Assembly (NCBI RefSeq): GCF_011764425.1
Contig: NZ_BLPF01000004.1
Coordinates: forward strand, 1,066,001 to 1,130,000
DNA: 64,000 nucleotides
Reading direction: 5' to 3'
Origin: Phytohabitans houttuyneae
Lineage (GTDB): Bacteria; Actinomycetota; Actinomycetes; Mycobacteriales; Micromonosporaceae
The position numbers were made by a program, and so were the translations under genes. The notes under the pieces were generated by a model, which did not search any database, was not told the DNA's origin, and worked only from the letters and a program-made list of their open reading frames with translations. This document shows, piece after piece, positions 17,891 through 26,362 of the stretch (within the stretch, counting starts at the first letter, position 1; every line of letters starts with the position of its first letter).

Positions 17891-19299
17891 CCGACCCACT
17901 GCTGGACGGCGACGGCGAGAGTGTTCTTCGCCAGGTGTACGACGCGGCCGGACCGTACCTCGCCTCGCTCGCCGGGCGCCCGGTCCTCGACCCGGCCGCC
18001 GCGCCGCTGCTGCGGGAGCTGGCCGGCGACCTTCCGGACAAGGGCGACGGCTCGGCCGCCGCGGTGCGCAAGCTCCTCCACGTGGGTACCGAGGCCGCCA
18101 CCCACTCCGCCGGCCCGCGCTTCTTCCACTTCGTGATCGGCGGCGTGACCCCGGCCGCCCTCGCCGGCGACTGGACGGCCTCGCTGCTCGACCAGAACGC
18201 CGCCTTCCGCAACTCCTCCACGTTCGCCACCGAGGTCGAGACCGTGGCGCTGCGCTGGCTGCGTGAGCTGTTCGGCCTGCCCGAGGGGTACGGCGGTGCG
18301 CTGGTCGCGAGCGCGACGTTCGCCAACTTCACCGGGCTCGGCGCGGCCACCCACTGGTGGGGTGAGCGGCACGGGGTGGACGTTGCCGCGAACGGGCTGG
18401 TCGGGCTGCCGCGGATGCCCGTGCTCTCCGGCGGGTACGTGCACGCGAGCTCGCGCAAGGCACTGCAGATGCTGGGACACGGCCGGGACAGCGTCGAGGT
18501 GTTCGCCCGCGACGACATCGGCCGCGCCGACCTTGCCGCGATGGAGCGGCGCCTGGCCGAGCTGGGCGCGCCCGCCGTCATCATCGCGAACGCCGGTGAG
18601 GTCAACGCCGGCGACTTCGACCCCGTCGCCGAGCTCGCCGACCTCGCCGAGCGGTACGGCGCCTGGCTGCACGTGGACGGCGCGTTCGGCCTCTTCGCCG
18701 CGCTGTCGCCGCGGACCGCGGGACTGGTCGCCGGCATCGAGCGCGCCGACTCGATCGCCTGCGACGCGCACAAGTGGCTCAACGTGCCGTACGAGAGCGG
18801 CTTCGCCTTCCTGCGCGAGCCAGCCCGCTTAGCCGCCGCGTTCGGCATGCCGGGTGCGGCCTACCTGCCCGCCCCCGACGACCCGCGGGGCGGCTATGCG
18901 CTGCTCGGGCCCGAGTCGTCCCGCCGCGCGCGTGCGCTGCCGATCTGGGCGACGCTCGCCGCGTACGGCCGCTCCGGCTACCAGGCGATGGTCGAGCGCC
19001 ACCTCGATCTGGCGCAGCACCTCGCGGCCCTCGTCGACGCGGCCCCCGACCTCGAACGCCTGGCCGACGTCCCGCTGTGCATCGTCTGCTTCCGGGTGCG
19101 CCCGCCGGGCGTACCCGAAGAGGAGCTGGACGATCTCAACCGCCGCGTGGGCGCGGCGGTGCTCGCGGACGGCCGCGTGTTCGCCGGCACCACCCTCTAC
19201 GGCGGCCGCGTCGCCCTGCGGCCGGCGATCGTCAACTGGCGCACCACCGAATCCGACATCGAGGCGTTCGTCGAGATCGTCCGCTCCCTGATCCCTTGA
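17887..19299 (+). CDS. PLP-dependent group II (aromatic/glutamate-type) decarboxylase family protein
   Basis: A 470-residue fold-type I PLP enzyme. The cofactor-lysine motif is CDAHKWLNVPYESGF, and LHVDGAFGLF carries the Asp that contacts the pyridine nitrogen. FFHFVIGG and the TFATEVETVALRWLRELFGLP segment match the pyridoxal-dependent decarboxylase (AADC/GAD/DABA-decarboxylase) family. The substrate amino acid cannot be assigned; many actinobacterial relatives are annotated only as aspartate aminotransferase family proteins. It overlaps the GT87 gene by 4 nt, so the two are transcribed together, though no functional link is known. Confidence 0.88.
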   Translation: MTDPLLDGDGESVLRQVYDAAGPYLASLAGRPVLDPAAAPLLRELAGDLPDKGDGSAAAVRKLLHVGTEAATHSAGPRFFHFVIGGVTPAALAGDWTASLLDQNAAFRNSSTFATEVETVALRWLRELFGLPEGYGGALVASATFANFTGLGAATHWWGERHGVDVAANGLVGLPRMPVLSGGYVHASSRKALQMLGHGRDSVEVFARDDIGRADLAAMERRLAELGAPAVIIANAGEVNAGDFDPVAELADLAERYGAWLHVDGAFGLFAALSPRTAGLVAGIERADSIACDAHKWLNVPYESGFAFLREPARLAAAFGMPGAAYLPAPDDPRGGYALLGPESSRRARALPIWATLAAYGRSGYQAMVERHLDLAQHLAALVDAAPDLERLADVPLCIVCFRVRPPGVPEEELDDLNRRVGAAVLADGRVFAGTTLYGGRVALRPAIVNWRTTESDIEAFVEIVRSLIP

Positions 19300-19818
19300 C
19301 CAAGGCGTCGTCGCCCGGATGTCGCCGCAGTCCGCCGCCGGATGCCGTCCGTCGTGGACACCCCACGTCGTCGCTGTCCAAGGTGGACCCCACCGCCCTC
19401 GCCGAGGTCGGCGTGGGGAGACCCCGGAGGACGCTCCCCGTCGCTCCTGCGGCCTGTAGCCGGGGAGTGGCTGGGGGTGGCTCCGGAGCTGGGCGCAGCA
19501 ATGCGCCCAGCCACCCCAGGCGTCCCAAGAGCGGTGGGGTCGAGGTGGCGGATCTGTCCACAACCGAGCGGGGTGGTCGCCGTTGCCGATGCCGATCAAG
19601 AACGCTGACTGATCCGCCGGAGTCGGCCGCCCGGGGTTGGGGTGAGCTCGCCGACCGCGGAGGGCGAGGCCGCGGGAACGCACCCCAAGAAAACGCTCCG
19701 CTGCGCTCCACGTTTCCCCGGGGGCCCCGCGCAACGGTCCGGACCACGACGGACGTCGCGGTAGCCCGCATCTGTTTCGGGTTGGGTCTCTTGGAGGCCG
19801 GCGTCGTGGTCGGGGAAA
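19300..19818. other. Non-coding gap built from dispersed repeat modules
   Basis: About 520 bp between convergent genes with no supported reading frame. Two repeat modules are recognisable. About 19530-19610 (GTCCACAACCGAGCGGGGTG and GCCGATGCCGATC) is shared with 46398-46460. The 100-bp core at 19666-19765 recurs at 60881. The first ~200 bp (19300-19500) are GC-rich without a recognisable feature. Confidence 0.6.
19666..19765 (+). repeat. Dispersed intergenic repeat, module A (full-length copy 1)
   Basis: By direct comparison this 100-bp stretch is identical to 60881-60980. It begins GAGGCCGCGGGAACGC and ends GGACGTCGCGGTAGC, and contains AAACG...CGTTT flanked by CCCC...GGGG blocks that could form a hairpin. 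Shortened relatives are at 46923-46970 and, inverted, at 39908-39955. It lies between convergent genes, upstream of the glnA1 terminator. Confidence 0.85.
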
Positions 19819-19856
19819 CGTGAAGGCCGGCGCGCCCAAGCACGCCGGCCTTCACG
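19819..19856 (-). terminator. Strong hairpin terminator downstream of glnA1
   Basis: A perfect 14-bp inverted repeat (CGTGAAGGCCGGCG / CGCCGGCCTTCACG) with a 10-nt loop, 14 nt beyond the glnA1 stop. No T-tract follows, which is common for high-GC actinobacterial terminators. The inverted repeat is symmetrical and could also stop read-through from the decarboxylase side. Confidence 0.8.
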
Positions 19857-19870
19857 ACCCGGACTTTCGA

Positions 19871-21294
19871 TCAGACGTTGTAGTAGAGCTCGAACTCGTG
19901 CGGCGTCGGGCGGAGGCGGATCGGGTCGACCTCGTTCTCCCGCTTGAACGTCACCCAGGTCTCGATCAGGTCAGGCGTGAAGACGCCGCCCTCGAGCAGG
20001 AAGTCGTGGTCGGCCTCGAGCGAGTTGAGCACCTCGGGCAGGGAGCCGGGCACCTGCTTGACGCTGCCCCACTCCTCCGGGGAAGGTCGTACAGGTCCTT
20101 GTCGATCGGCTCCGGCGGCTCGATCTTGCTCTTGATGCCGTCGAGGCCGGCCATCATCATGGCCGAGAAGGCCAGGTAGACGTTGGCGGACGGGTCCGGC
20201 ACCCGGAACTCCACCCGCTTGGCCTTGGCGTTGCTGCCGGTGACCGGGATGCGGGTGCAGGCGGAGCGGTTGCGCTGCGAGTAGACCAGGTTGACCGGGG
20301 CCTCGAAGCCGGGGACCAGCCGCCGGTACGAGTTGACGGTCGGGTTGGTGAACGCCAGCAGCGACGGCGCGTGGTGCAGCAGGCCGCCGATGTACCACCG
20401 GGCGGTGTCGGACAGGCCCGCGTAGCCGGTCTCGTCGTAGAAGAGCGGCTCACCGTTGAGCCAGAGGCTCTGGTGGGTGTGCATGCCGGAGCCGTTGTCA
20501 CCGAAGAGCGGCTTGGGCATGAACGTCGCGGTCTTGCCGGCGGCAAAGGCGGTGTTCTTCACGATGTACTTGAAGAGCTGCATCTGGTCGGCCGCGTGCA
20601 GCAGCGTGGAGAACTTGTAGTTGATCTCGGCCTGGCCGGCGGTGCCCACCTCGTGGTGCGACCGCTCGACGGTGAAGCCGGCACCGAGCATGTTGGACAC
20701 GATCTGGTCGCGCAGGTCGGCGTAGTGGTCGACCGGCGGCACCGGGAAGTAGCCACCCTTGTAGGCGGTCTTGTAGCCGAGGTTGCGGCCGTCTTCCTCA
20801 GCGCCGCTATTCCAAGCGCCCTCGATCGAGTCGATGTAGTAATACGCCTTGTTGGCCGCCGTCTCGTGGCGGATCGAGTCGAAGACGTAGAACTCGGCCT
20901 CGGCACCGAAGTACGCCGTGTCCGCGATGCCGCTGGCGGCGAGGTAGGCCTCCGCCTTCTTGGCGACGTTGCGCGGGTCACGCGTGTAGGCCTCACGCGT
21001 GAACGGGTCGTGGATGAAGAAGTTCAGCGCGAGGGTCTTCTGCGCGCGGAACGGGTCGATGTACGCGGACGCCACGTCCGGCAGCAGCAGCATGTCCGAC
21101 TCGTGGATCTGCTGGAAGCCGCGGATCGACGAACCGTCAAAGGCAAGGCCGTCGGTGAAAAGACTGTCGTCGACGGACTCGACCGGGGTGTTGAAGTGCT
21201 GCATCACACCGGGCAGGTCACAGAACCGTACGTCGACGAATTTCACGCCCTCGTCTTTGAGGTACCGAAGGAGTTCCTCGGAATTGGCGAACAA
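19871..21294 (-). CDS. glnA1: Glutamine synthetase type I (GSI-beta), reading frame broken by a 1-nt deletion
   Basis: This is the main ammonia-assimilating GS and GlnE target. Landmarks are [68 protein letters not shown] and [21 protein letters not shown], leading to KDLYDLP, whose Tyr is the adenylylation site. Directly after DLP the frame breaks: the coding strand reads CTT-CC-CCGGAGGAG with four Cs (plus-strand GGGG, 20079-20082) where five would continue ...[15 protein letters not shown] to the stop at 19871. Restoring one C gives 474-475 residues, the family length; as sequenced, translation ends at 19966. The TTG at 21294 is 5 nt from AGGAGG and is the likelier start; a GTG lies one codon upstream. 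Confidence 0.93.
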
Positions 21295-21393
21295 CACGTC
21301 CTCCTGGCACGTCGCTGAGCTATTACGTCGCTGAGCTTTAGGGCGGGCACCGCCGCCTGCATGGCTGGCTGGTCGCGACGGTATGGCTGTGCC

Positions 21394-21431
21394 GTTGCCC
21401 GGGCGTGTCTCTAATGTTTCCGCCGTGTTAC
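21394..21431 (-). promoter_or_regulatory. GlnR box upstream of glnA1
   Basis: Read on the minus strand the region contains GTAAC-n6-GAAAC-n6-GACAC-n6-GCAAC. These four 5-mers are each separated by exactly 6 nt, the a1-b1-a2-b2 layout of the actinobacterial GlnR operator (GTnAC-n6-GAAAC repeated). The first pair is a perfect match and the second deviates at one position in each element. It ends about 100 bp upstream of the glnA1 start. GlnR usually activates glnA under nitrogen limitation. Confidence 0.85.
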
Positions 21432-21562
21432 GTCAGCGGTAGAGGGTGCGCTGTGTGGCAAAGTCCACCACTTGGCCGCCACCAAGTCACCGAACGGACC
21501 ATACACCGACCGACCGCCTCCGGGGGCGGTATGTGCTCAGGTGTCCCGTAGGCTGGGCGATC

Positions 21563-21919
21563 GTGACCGAGCCAGCCGAGCTGCCGACCCTCGCGAAACG
21601 GTTCGGCGCGCTCATCATCGACTGGGTGCTCTGCCTTCTGGTCTCCAACCTCTTCAGTGACCCGCTGCGCGACGGCTGGCCGCCGGTGCTCGTCCTCATA
21701 TTGGAGTACGGCTTCTTCATCGGCCTCTTCGCGCAGACGCCCGGCATGGCCATCGTCCGGCTCAAGTGCGTCTCGTTCAAGGACGGCGGCCGCATCGGCA
21801 TCCCGCGCGCGCTCCTGCGCGGCCTGCTGCTCGCGCTGGTCGTGCCCGCGCTCATCATGGACGCCCACCGCCGGGGCCTGCACGACCGCGCCGCCGGCTC
21901 GATCGTCGTCAACCCGTAG
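21563..21919 (+). CDS. RDD family membrane protein
   Basis: A 118-residue protein with the RDD signature: Arg and Asp in LAKRFGALIIDWVLCLLV (TM1), a central TM (LVLILEYGFFIGLFAQTPGMAIVRLKCV) and a final motif HDRAAGSIVV. RDD proteins are proposed ion or small-molecule transport elements and their function is largely unknown. The GTG at 21563 lies 8 nt after a TAGGCT -10 hexamer, so a leaderless or near-leaderless transcript is likely. An in-frame upstream ATG at 21446 would add a low-complexity leader. The gene is divergent from glnA1, as in mycobacteria. Confidence 0.85.
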   Translation: MTEPAELPTLAKRFGALIIDWVLCLLVSNLFSDPLRDGWPPVLVLILEYGFFIGLFAQTPGMAIVRLKCVSFKDGGRIGIPRALLRGLLLALVVPALIMDAHRRGLHDRAAGSIVVNP

Positions 21920-21961
21920 CCCCTGGCTGCGCTCCCGCCGGGCAGCGGGCAGGATGGGGTT

Positions 21962-22584
21962 GTGGATCTCAGGGGACTGCTGGAGCAGTACCGGCTGGTC
22001 GCGATCGTCCGGGGGCGGGACGCGGACGCGGCCACCCGGAGCGTCATCGCGCTCGTCGAGGCCGGCGTGCCGCTTGTGGAGGTGTCGCTGACCACGACCG
22101 GCGCCGAAGCCGTGATCGAGCGGGCCCGCGCCGAGCTCGGGCCGGAGGTGGCGCTGGGCGCCGGCACCGTGTGCACGGCCGTCGACGCGATGCGGGCGGC
22201 CGAGGCGGGTGCGTCGTTCGTGGTGACCCCCGGCTACGGGCCTGGTGTCGACGAGGCGTCGCGGCTCGGGCTCCCGGCGCTCGTCGGCGCGCTCAGCCCG
22301 ACCGAGGTGATCGCCGCCACCGGCGCGGGCGCCACCGCGGTCAAACTCTTCCCGGCGTCGGTGGGCGGCCCGCCGTACCTGAAGGCGCTGCGCGACCCCT
22401 TCCCGGACGTGCCGTTCGTCCCGGTCGGCGGCGTCGACGCCGAGCTGGCGCGCGGCTACCTGGCCGCCGGTGCGGTCGCCGTCGGGTGGGCTCGCCCCTG
22501 CTGGGTGACGCGCCGCACGGCGGTGACGTGTCCGCGCTGCGCGAGCGGGTCAAGCGTTTCCTCGACGCGATCGGCGCGGCGTGA
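21962..22584 (+). CDS. KDPG/KDPGal aldolase, reading frame broken by a 1-nt deletion
   Basis: A class I aldolase of about 207 residues that cleaves 2-keto-3-deoxy-6-phosphogluconate (or galactonate) to pyruvate and glyceraldehyde-3-phosphate. LVAIVRG, VPLVEVSLTT (catalytic Glu), GAGTV, FVVTPGYGPGV and the Schiff-base lysine in TAVKLFPAS are all visible. At 22484-22486 three Gs stand where four are needed. After GAVAVG the current frame runs on as nonsense, while +1 correction gives VGSPLLGDAPHGGDVSALRERVKRFLDAIGAA and a TGA at 22582 that overlaps the kinase GTG. Pairing with the KDG kinase supports a De Ley-Doudoroff or uronate-type branch. Confidence 0.88.
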
Positions 22585-23525
22585 GCCCGGTCGACGTCCT
22601 CACGTTCGGCGAGACGATGGCCGCCCTCCGGGCGGGTGGGCCGCTGCGCCTCGGCGGCCAGCTGTCGCTCTCGATCGCGGGCGCGGAGGCCAACGTCGCC
22701 ATCGGGCTGTCCCGGCTCGGACACTCGGCCCGCTGGGTGGGCGTGACCGGCGCCGACGAGCTGGGCGCGCTGGTGCTGCGCACGCTGCGGGCCGAGGGCG
22801 TGGACGTCTCGGCGTGCGCGGTGTCGCCGGACGCGCCGACCGGCCTGATCATCTTTGAGCCGCGCGTCGCCGACGTGACCCGGGTGACCTACTACCGCTC
22901 CGGCTCGGCCGGCGCCCAGCTGTCCGAGGCGGAGGTCGTGGCCGCCTTCGAGGCCGGCACACCGCGGGTGCTCCACATAACCGGCATCACGCCGGCTCTC
23001 GGCGACGGCCCGAGCGCCGCGGTGATGCGCGCGGTCGCCCTGGCCAAGGCGGCCGGCGCAAAGGTGTGCCTGGACGTCAACCACCGCGCCCGCCTCTGGA
23101 GCGTCGACCGCGCGGCGGCCGCCCTCCGGCCGCTGCTGCCGAGCGTCGACCTCGTGGTCGCCTCCGAGGACGAGCTGCCCGTGCTTGTCGACCCGGGCGC
23201 CGACCCGCTGACCACGCTCTTCGGCGCGGGCGTGGGCGAGGTCGTGGTCAAGCGCGGCGGGGACGGCGCCTCGGCGCACACGCCGAACCTGACCATCGAC
23301 CGGCCGGCCCGCCGGGTGCCGGTGGTGGACACCGTCGGCGCGGGCGACGCGTTCGTCGCCGGCTACCTCTCCGGCCTGCTCGACGGCACCGACCTGACCG
23401 GGCGGCTGGACCGGGCGGTGACGACCGGTGCGTTCGCGGTGGCCGCGCGGGGCGACTGGGAAGGGCTGCCCACCCGCACCGAGCTTGCCCTGCTCGACGC
23501 GGTGCCCGGCAGCACCGTCAGGTAG
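22581..23525 (+). CDS. kdgK: 2-keto-3-deoxygluconate kinase, PfkB family
   Basis: A 314-residue ribokinase-fold sugar kinase. It has LTFGETMAAL, the substrate-side GAEANVAIGLSRLGH (PfkB signature 1 region), LDVNHRARLW, and the ATP/catalytic DTVGAGDAFVAGYLSGLLDG (signature 2, with the catalytic Asp in GAGDAF). It phosphorylates 2-keto-3-deoxygluconate, feeding the adjacent aldolase. The GTG start overlaps the corrected aldolase stop (GTGA), so the two are translationally coupled. The 3' end overlaps the convergent gene by 8 nt. Confidence 0.88.
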   Translation: MSPVDVLTFGETMAALRAGGPLRLGGQLSLSIAGAEANVAIGLSRLGHSARWVGVTGADELGALVLRTLRAEGVDVSACAVSPDAPTGLIIFEPRVADVTRVTYYRSGSAGAQLSEAEVVAAFEAGTPRVLHITGITPALGDGPSAAVMRAVALAKAAGAKVCLDVNHRARLWSVDRAAAALRPLLPSVDLVVASEDELPVLVDPGADPLTTLFGAGVGEVVVKRGGDGASAHTPNLTIDRPARRVPVVDTVGAGDAFVAGYLSGLLDGTDLTGRLDRAVTTGAFAVAARGDWEGLPTRTELALLDAVPGSTVR

Positions 23526-23988
23526 ACGGCTCCACCAGGTTGAGCGCCAGCTTGATCGTGTCCTGGTCCGGCCAGGTGACCTGCACGTCGCCGCGGGCTA
23601 TCGCGTATGCGCCGGTGCCGCCGAGGATCGCGCCGACGGACGCGCGAGGGTAGGCGCCGAAGCGGTTGAGCAGCCTCTGGTAGTGGATCTCACCGTCGGC
23701 GAGCTGGAGCACGACCTGGCTGAGGATCACCGGCCCTTCCAGCGTGACGTCCACAATGGACGTCGATGCGGCGGCCACGCCGGCGCCCGCGCCGGCCGGG
23801 TCGGTCAGGTCGAACGTCGCGATGTACGTCAGGCCCGGAGTGGGCAGGTCGGGCAGGGTGATCTTCTTGCGCTTCGCCACGAGCTCGACGGCGGACCGCG
23901 CCCGAGCCGGTGACGGCGCGGCCAGCGCGCCGGCGACGAGGCCGAGCCCGAGGCCGGCCAGATGGTTGCGCCGTGTGTACATCGCCAT
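23518..23988 (-). CDS. Secreted allene-oxide-cyclase-barrel-like protein
   Basis: A 156-residue exported protein with an N-terminal signal (RRNHLAGLGLGLVAGALAAPSPARA). The mature part is beta-rich, and its C-terminal segment FGAYPRASVGAILGGTGAYAIARGDVQVTW resembles the GGTGAYAGARG region of allene-oxide-cyclase/dirigent-like barrels, common as small secreted actinobacterial proteins. An RR near the start could allow Tat export, but the consensus is incomplete. No enzymatic residues can be assigned. It lies downstream of a same-strand DUF4239 gene, 54 bp away. Confidence 0.6.
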   Translation of the reverse strand: MAMYTRRNHLAGLGLGLVAGALAAPSPARARSAVELVAKRKKITLPDLPTPGLTYIATFDLTDPAGAGAGVAAASTSIVDVTLEGPVILSQVVLQLADGEIHYQRLLNRFGAYPRASVGAILGGTGAYAIARGDVQVTWPDQDTIKLALNLVEPST

Positions 23989-24042
23989 CTCCTTCCATCA
24001 CGTCGAACGGCCACGGCTCGCTTCGCTCGCCCGTAGCCGCTC

Positions 24043-24711
24043 CTAACTGAACTCGTCGAACCTGGCGAGGATCGCCAGGAACGCGTCCGGCCCCAGGCCG
24101 GTCGGACCGCTGAACGGGTGGCTCATCTCGTACGTCAGCCAGAGCGTGAACGCGAGCAGCACGGCCATCGCGGTGATCATCAGCAGCTGGGCGCGGAAGC
24201 GGCCGTAGCTGAAGAAGAAGGTGAAGCCGATCGTGATCACCGCGCCGGCGAGCAGGCCGATCCACATGACCGGCGGTACCGGCGAGCTGACCGCGCCGGT
24301 GCGCTCCCGCCGCGCGTCGACGAGCGCGTTGATGGCGTCGAGCGTCTGCCCCATGAGGATCTCCTCGCGGGCGTCCACCGGCCGCAGGGCGGCGGTCTCC
24401 GCGCGCATCCGGGCCACCTGCGCGCGGGCGTCGGCGCTGGTGCCGCCGTCCCGCATCGCCGGCCACTCGTCGTACGCCACGGTGTGCGCGTAGTCGCGGG
24501 CGAGCGCGGTGAGCCTGCTGCGCTGCGGCTCGGGCAGCGTGCGGGCGGTGAAGTAGATCTGTGAGACGTCGTTCGCCTCGGCCTGCACGTCGTCGTGCAC
24601 CTTGCTGGAGAACTCCCAGACCACGATGACGACGAATGCCAGGAGGATCGCGTACAGCACGCCGACCATCGAGAAGACGGCGCCGGTACCGGGCTCGGAC
24701 TCGGAGCTCAT
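24043..24711 (-). CDS. DUF4239 membrane protein (bestrophin-like)
   Basis: A 222-residue protein with one TM near the N-terminus (FSMVGVLYAILLAFVVIVVWEF), a ~110-residue helical loop (VQAEANDVSQIYFTARTLPEPQRSRL) and two C-terminal TMs (WIGLLAGAVITIGFTFFFSYG, LLMITAMAVLLAFTLWLTYEM). This layout and the LLAFVVIVVWE motif fit DUF4239, a bestrophin-like family with no proven function. The ATG at 24711 has no strong ribosome site. The gene is divergent from the encapsulin operon, 174 bp away. Confidence 0.75.
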   Translation of the reverse strand: MSSESEPGTGAVFSMVGVLYAILLAFVVIVVWEFSSKVHDDVQAEANDVSQIYFTARTLPEPQRSRLTALARDYAHTVAYDEWPAMRDGGTSADARAQVARMRAETAALRPVDAREEILMGQTLDAINALVDARRERTGAVSSPVPPVMWIGLLAGAVITIGFTFFFSYGRFRAQLLMITAMAVLLAFTLWLTYEMSHPFSGPTGLGPDAFLAILARFDEFS

Positions 24712-24885
24712 GTACGCCAGACGCGCCGCTGTGACCGGCCATGACGGCGAAACACCCGTTCGAAGTACCTGCAGGTCAGAGCCCTGTACGGGGTCAAATA
24801 CGCGGTGTTAGCTTCCATCGCAGCGGCCCGTGCGCCGTCTCTTTCTCTCCCCCTTACGCCTTCAGCGATTGGTGGTGTGTGCGCA

Positions 24886-26289
24886 GTGACCGTGACCGAA
24901 CCCATCGAGGACGCTCGACAAAACCAGAGCCTGAGCACGGCGGCGGCGCGGAACCTCGCGACGACGACGAAGTCGGTGCCGCAGATGCAGGGCATATCGT
25001 CGCGCTGGTTGCTCCGCGTCCTGCCCTGGGTGCAGGCGGCCGGCGGCGTGTACCGGGTCAACCGCCGCATGTCGTACGCGATCGGCGACGGCCGGGTGAC
25101 GTTTACCAACACCGGCGCGCAGGTGCGCGTGGTGCCACAGGAGCTGCGGGAGCTGCCCGCGCTGCGCGGCCTGGAGGACGACGAGCTGCTGCTCGCGCTC
25201 GCGGAGCGCTTCGACCAGCACGAGTACGCGCCCGGCGACGTGATCGTCGAGTTCGGACACGAGGCCGATCACGTGTACCTGATCGCGCACGGCAAGGTGA
25301 GCAAGGTCGGCACCGGCCAGTACGGCGACCAGACCGTGCTCGGCACGCTCGCCGACGGTGACTACTTCGGCGACCAGTCCATCGTGGACGCCGCCGGCAT
25401 CTGGGAGTACACCGTCAGGGCCGTAACCCCCTGCACCGTGCTGTCCCTGCCGCGATCGGACGTCGAACGCCTCGCCGACCAGTCCGAGCAGCTGCGCGCG
25501 CACATCGAACAGCTGCGCGCGAGCTCCGGCCTGCCGCAGAACCGGCACGGCGAAGCCGAGATCGAGGTCTCCTCGGGGCACACCGGCGAGCCCGTGCTGC
25601 CCGGCACGTTCGTGGATTACGAGCTGTCGCCGAGGGAGTACGAGCTTTCGGTGGCGCAGACGGTGTTGCGGGTGCATTCGCGGGTTGCTGATTTGTACAA
25701 CCAGCCGATGGATCAGGTGGAGCAGCAGTTGCGGTTGACGGTGGAGGCGTTGCGGGAGCGGCAGGAGAACGAGTTGGTGAACAACCGTGAGTTCGGGTTG
25801 TTGCACAACGCGGACCTGAAGCAGCGGATACACACCCGCAACGGCCCACCCACGCCGGACGACATGGACGAGCTGCTCGCCACCGTCTGGAAGGACCCGA
25901 CCGTCATGCTGGCCCACCCGCGCGCCATCGCGGCGTTCGGCCAGGAGTGCAGCCGTCGCGGCATCTACCCGCAGAGCGTCGACCTCGCCGGCCACCAGGT
26001 GCCGGCCTGGCGGGGCATCCCGCTGCTGCCGTGCAACAAGATCCCGATCAGCGACACCCGCACGACGTCCATCATGCTGCTGCGCACCGGCGAGGACCGG
26101 CAGGGCGTTATCGGGCTGCACCAGACCGGGCTGCCGGACGAGTACCAGCCGGGGCTGTCCGTGCGCTTCATGGGCATCAGCGACCAGGCGATCATCTCGT
26201 ACCTGGTCAGCGCCTACTACTCCGCCGCCGTCCTGGTGCCCGACGCGCTCGGCGTCCTGGAGAACGTGGAGATCGGACGAGAGGGCTAA
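24886..26289 (+). CDS. Family 2B encapsulin shell protein 1 (with cyclic-nucleotide-binding-like domain)
   Basis: A 467-residue HK97-fold shell protein of the SrpI-like family 2. The N-arm ([37 protein letters not shown], residues 12-48) leads to an inserted cNMP-binding-like domain at about 94-200 ([27 protein letters not shown] ... [12 protein letters not shown]). The capsid P/A domain follows: [31 protein letters not shown] to [34 protein letters not shown]. Such shells assemble into nanocompartments around cargo enzymes. The insert shows FGDQS and WEYTVRA instead of a canonical FGE...R[ST]A phosphate-binding cassette, so ligand binding is doubtful. The GTG start is chosen by alignment with shell 2. 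Residues 242-324 are identical to shell 2. Confidence 0.9.
   Translation: MTVTEPIEDARQNQSLSTAAARNLATTTKSVPQMQGISSRWLLRVLPWVQAAGGVYRVNRRMSYAIGDGRVTFTNTGAQVRVVPQELRELPALRGLEDDELLLALAERFDQHEYAPGDVIVEFGHEADHVYLIAHGKVSKVGTGQYGDQTVLGTLADGDYFGDQSIVDAAGIWEYTVRAVTPCTVLSLPRSDVERLADQSEQLRAHIEQLRASSGLPQNRHGEAEIEVSSGHTGEPVLPGTFVDYELSPREYELSVAQTVLRVHSRVADLYNQPMDQVEQQLRLTVEALRERQENELVNNREFGLLHNADLKQRIHTRNGPPTPDDMDELLATVWKDPTVMLAHPRAIAAFGQECSRRGIYPQSVDLAGHQVPAWRGIPLLPCNKIPISDTRTTSIMLLRTGEDRQGVIGLHQTGLPDEYQPGLSVRFMGISDQAIISYLVSAYYSAAVLVPDALGVLENVEIGREG
25609..25856 (+). repeat. 248-bp identical tract, copy 1 (within shell gene 1)
   Basis: Base-for-base identical to 27074-27321 (offset 1465), while the sequence on either side diverges at once. 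The tract encodes 83 identical residues (FVDYELSP...NGPPTP). It uses TTG for 8 of 11 leucines and several GTT/GCT/GAT/CAT codons, in a gene otherwise dominated by CTG and G/C-ending codons. It is most simply explained by recent gene conversion between the two shell genes, perhaps from an outside donor. Confidence 0.95.
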
Positions 26290-26305
26290 CCCCGAACGAC
26301 CCCGT

Positions 26306-26336
26306 GGTCCGGCCGTGCCCCCGGCGCGGCCGGACC
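26306..26336. terminator. Intercistronic hairpin between the two encapsulin shell genes
   Basis: A perfect 10-bp stem (GGTCCGGCCG / CGGCCGGACC) with an 11-nt loop lies 17 nt after the shell 1 stop and 27 nt before the shell 2 GTG. There is no T-run. It could be a partial terminator or a processing/stability hairpin setting the ratio of the two shell proteins. Confidence 0.6.
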
Positions 26337-26362
26337 GTCCCTCGCGTGAATGGTGGTGTGTG

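Noticed and set aside
19300-19870. Insertion sequence or prophage remnant in the repeat-rich gaps
   Set aside because: No transposase, integrase, terminal inverted repeats, target duplications or att-like tRNA ends were recognised; only short non-coding modules are shared.
20079-20082. Programmed ribosomal frameshift in glnA1
   Set aside because: No slippery heptamer or downstream pseudoknot is apparent, GlnA is not known to use recoding, and two other genes nearby show the same homopolymer loss.
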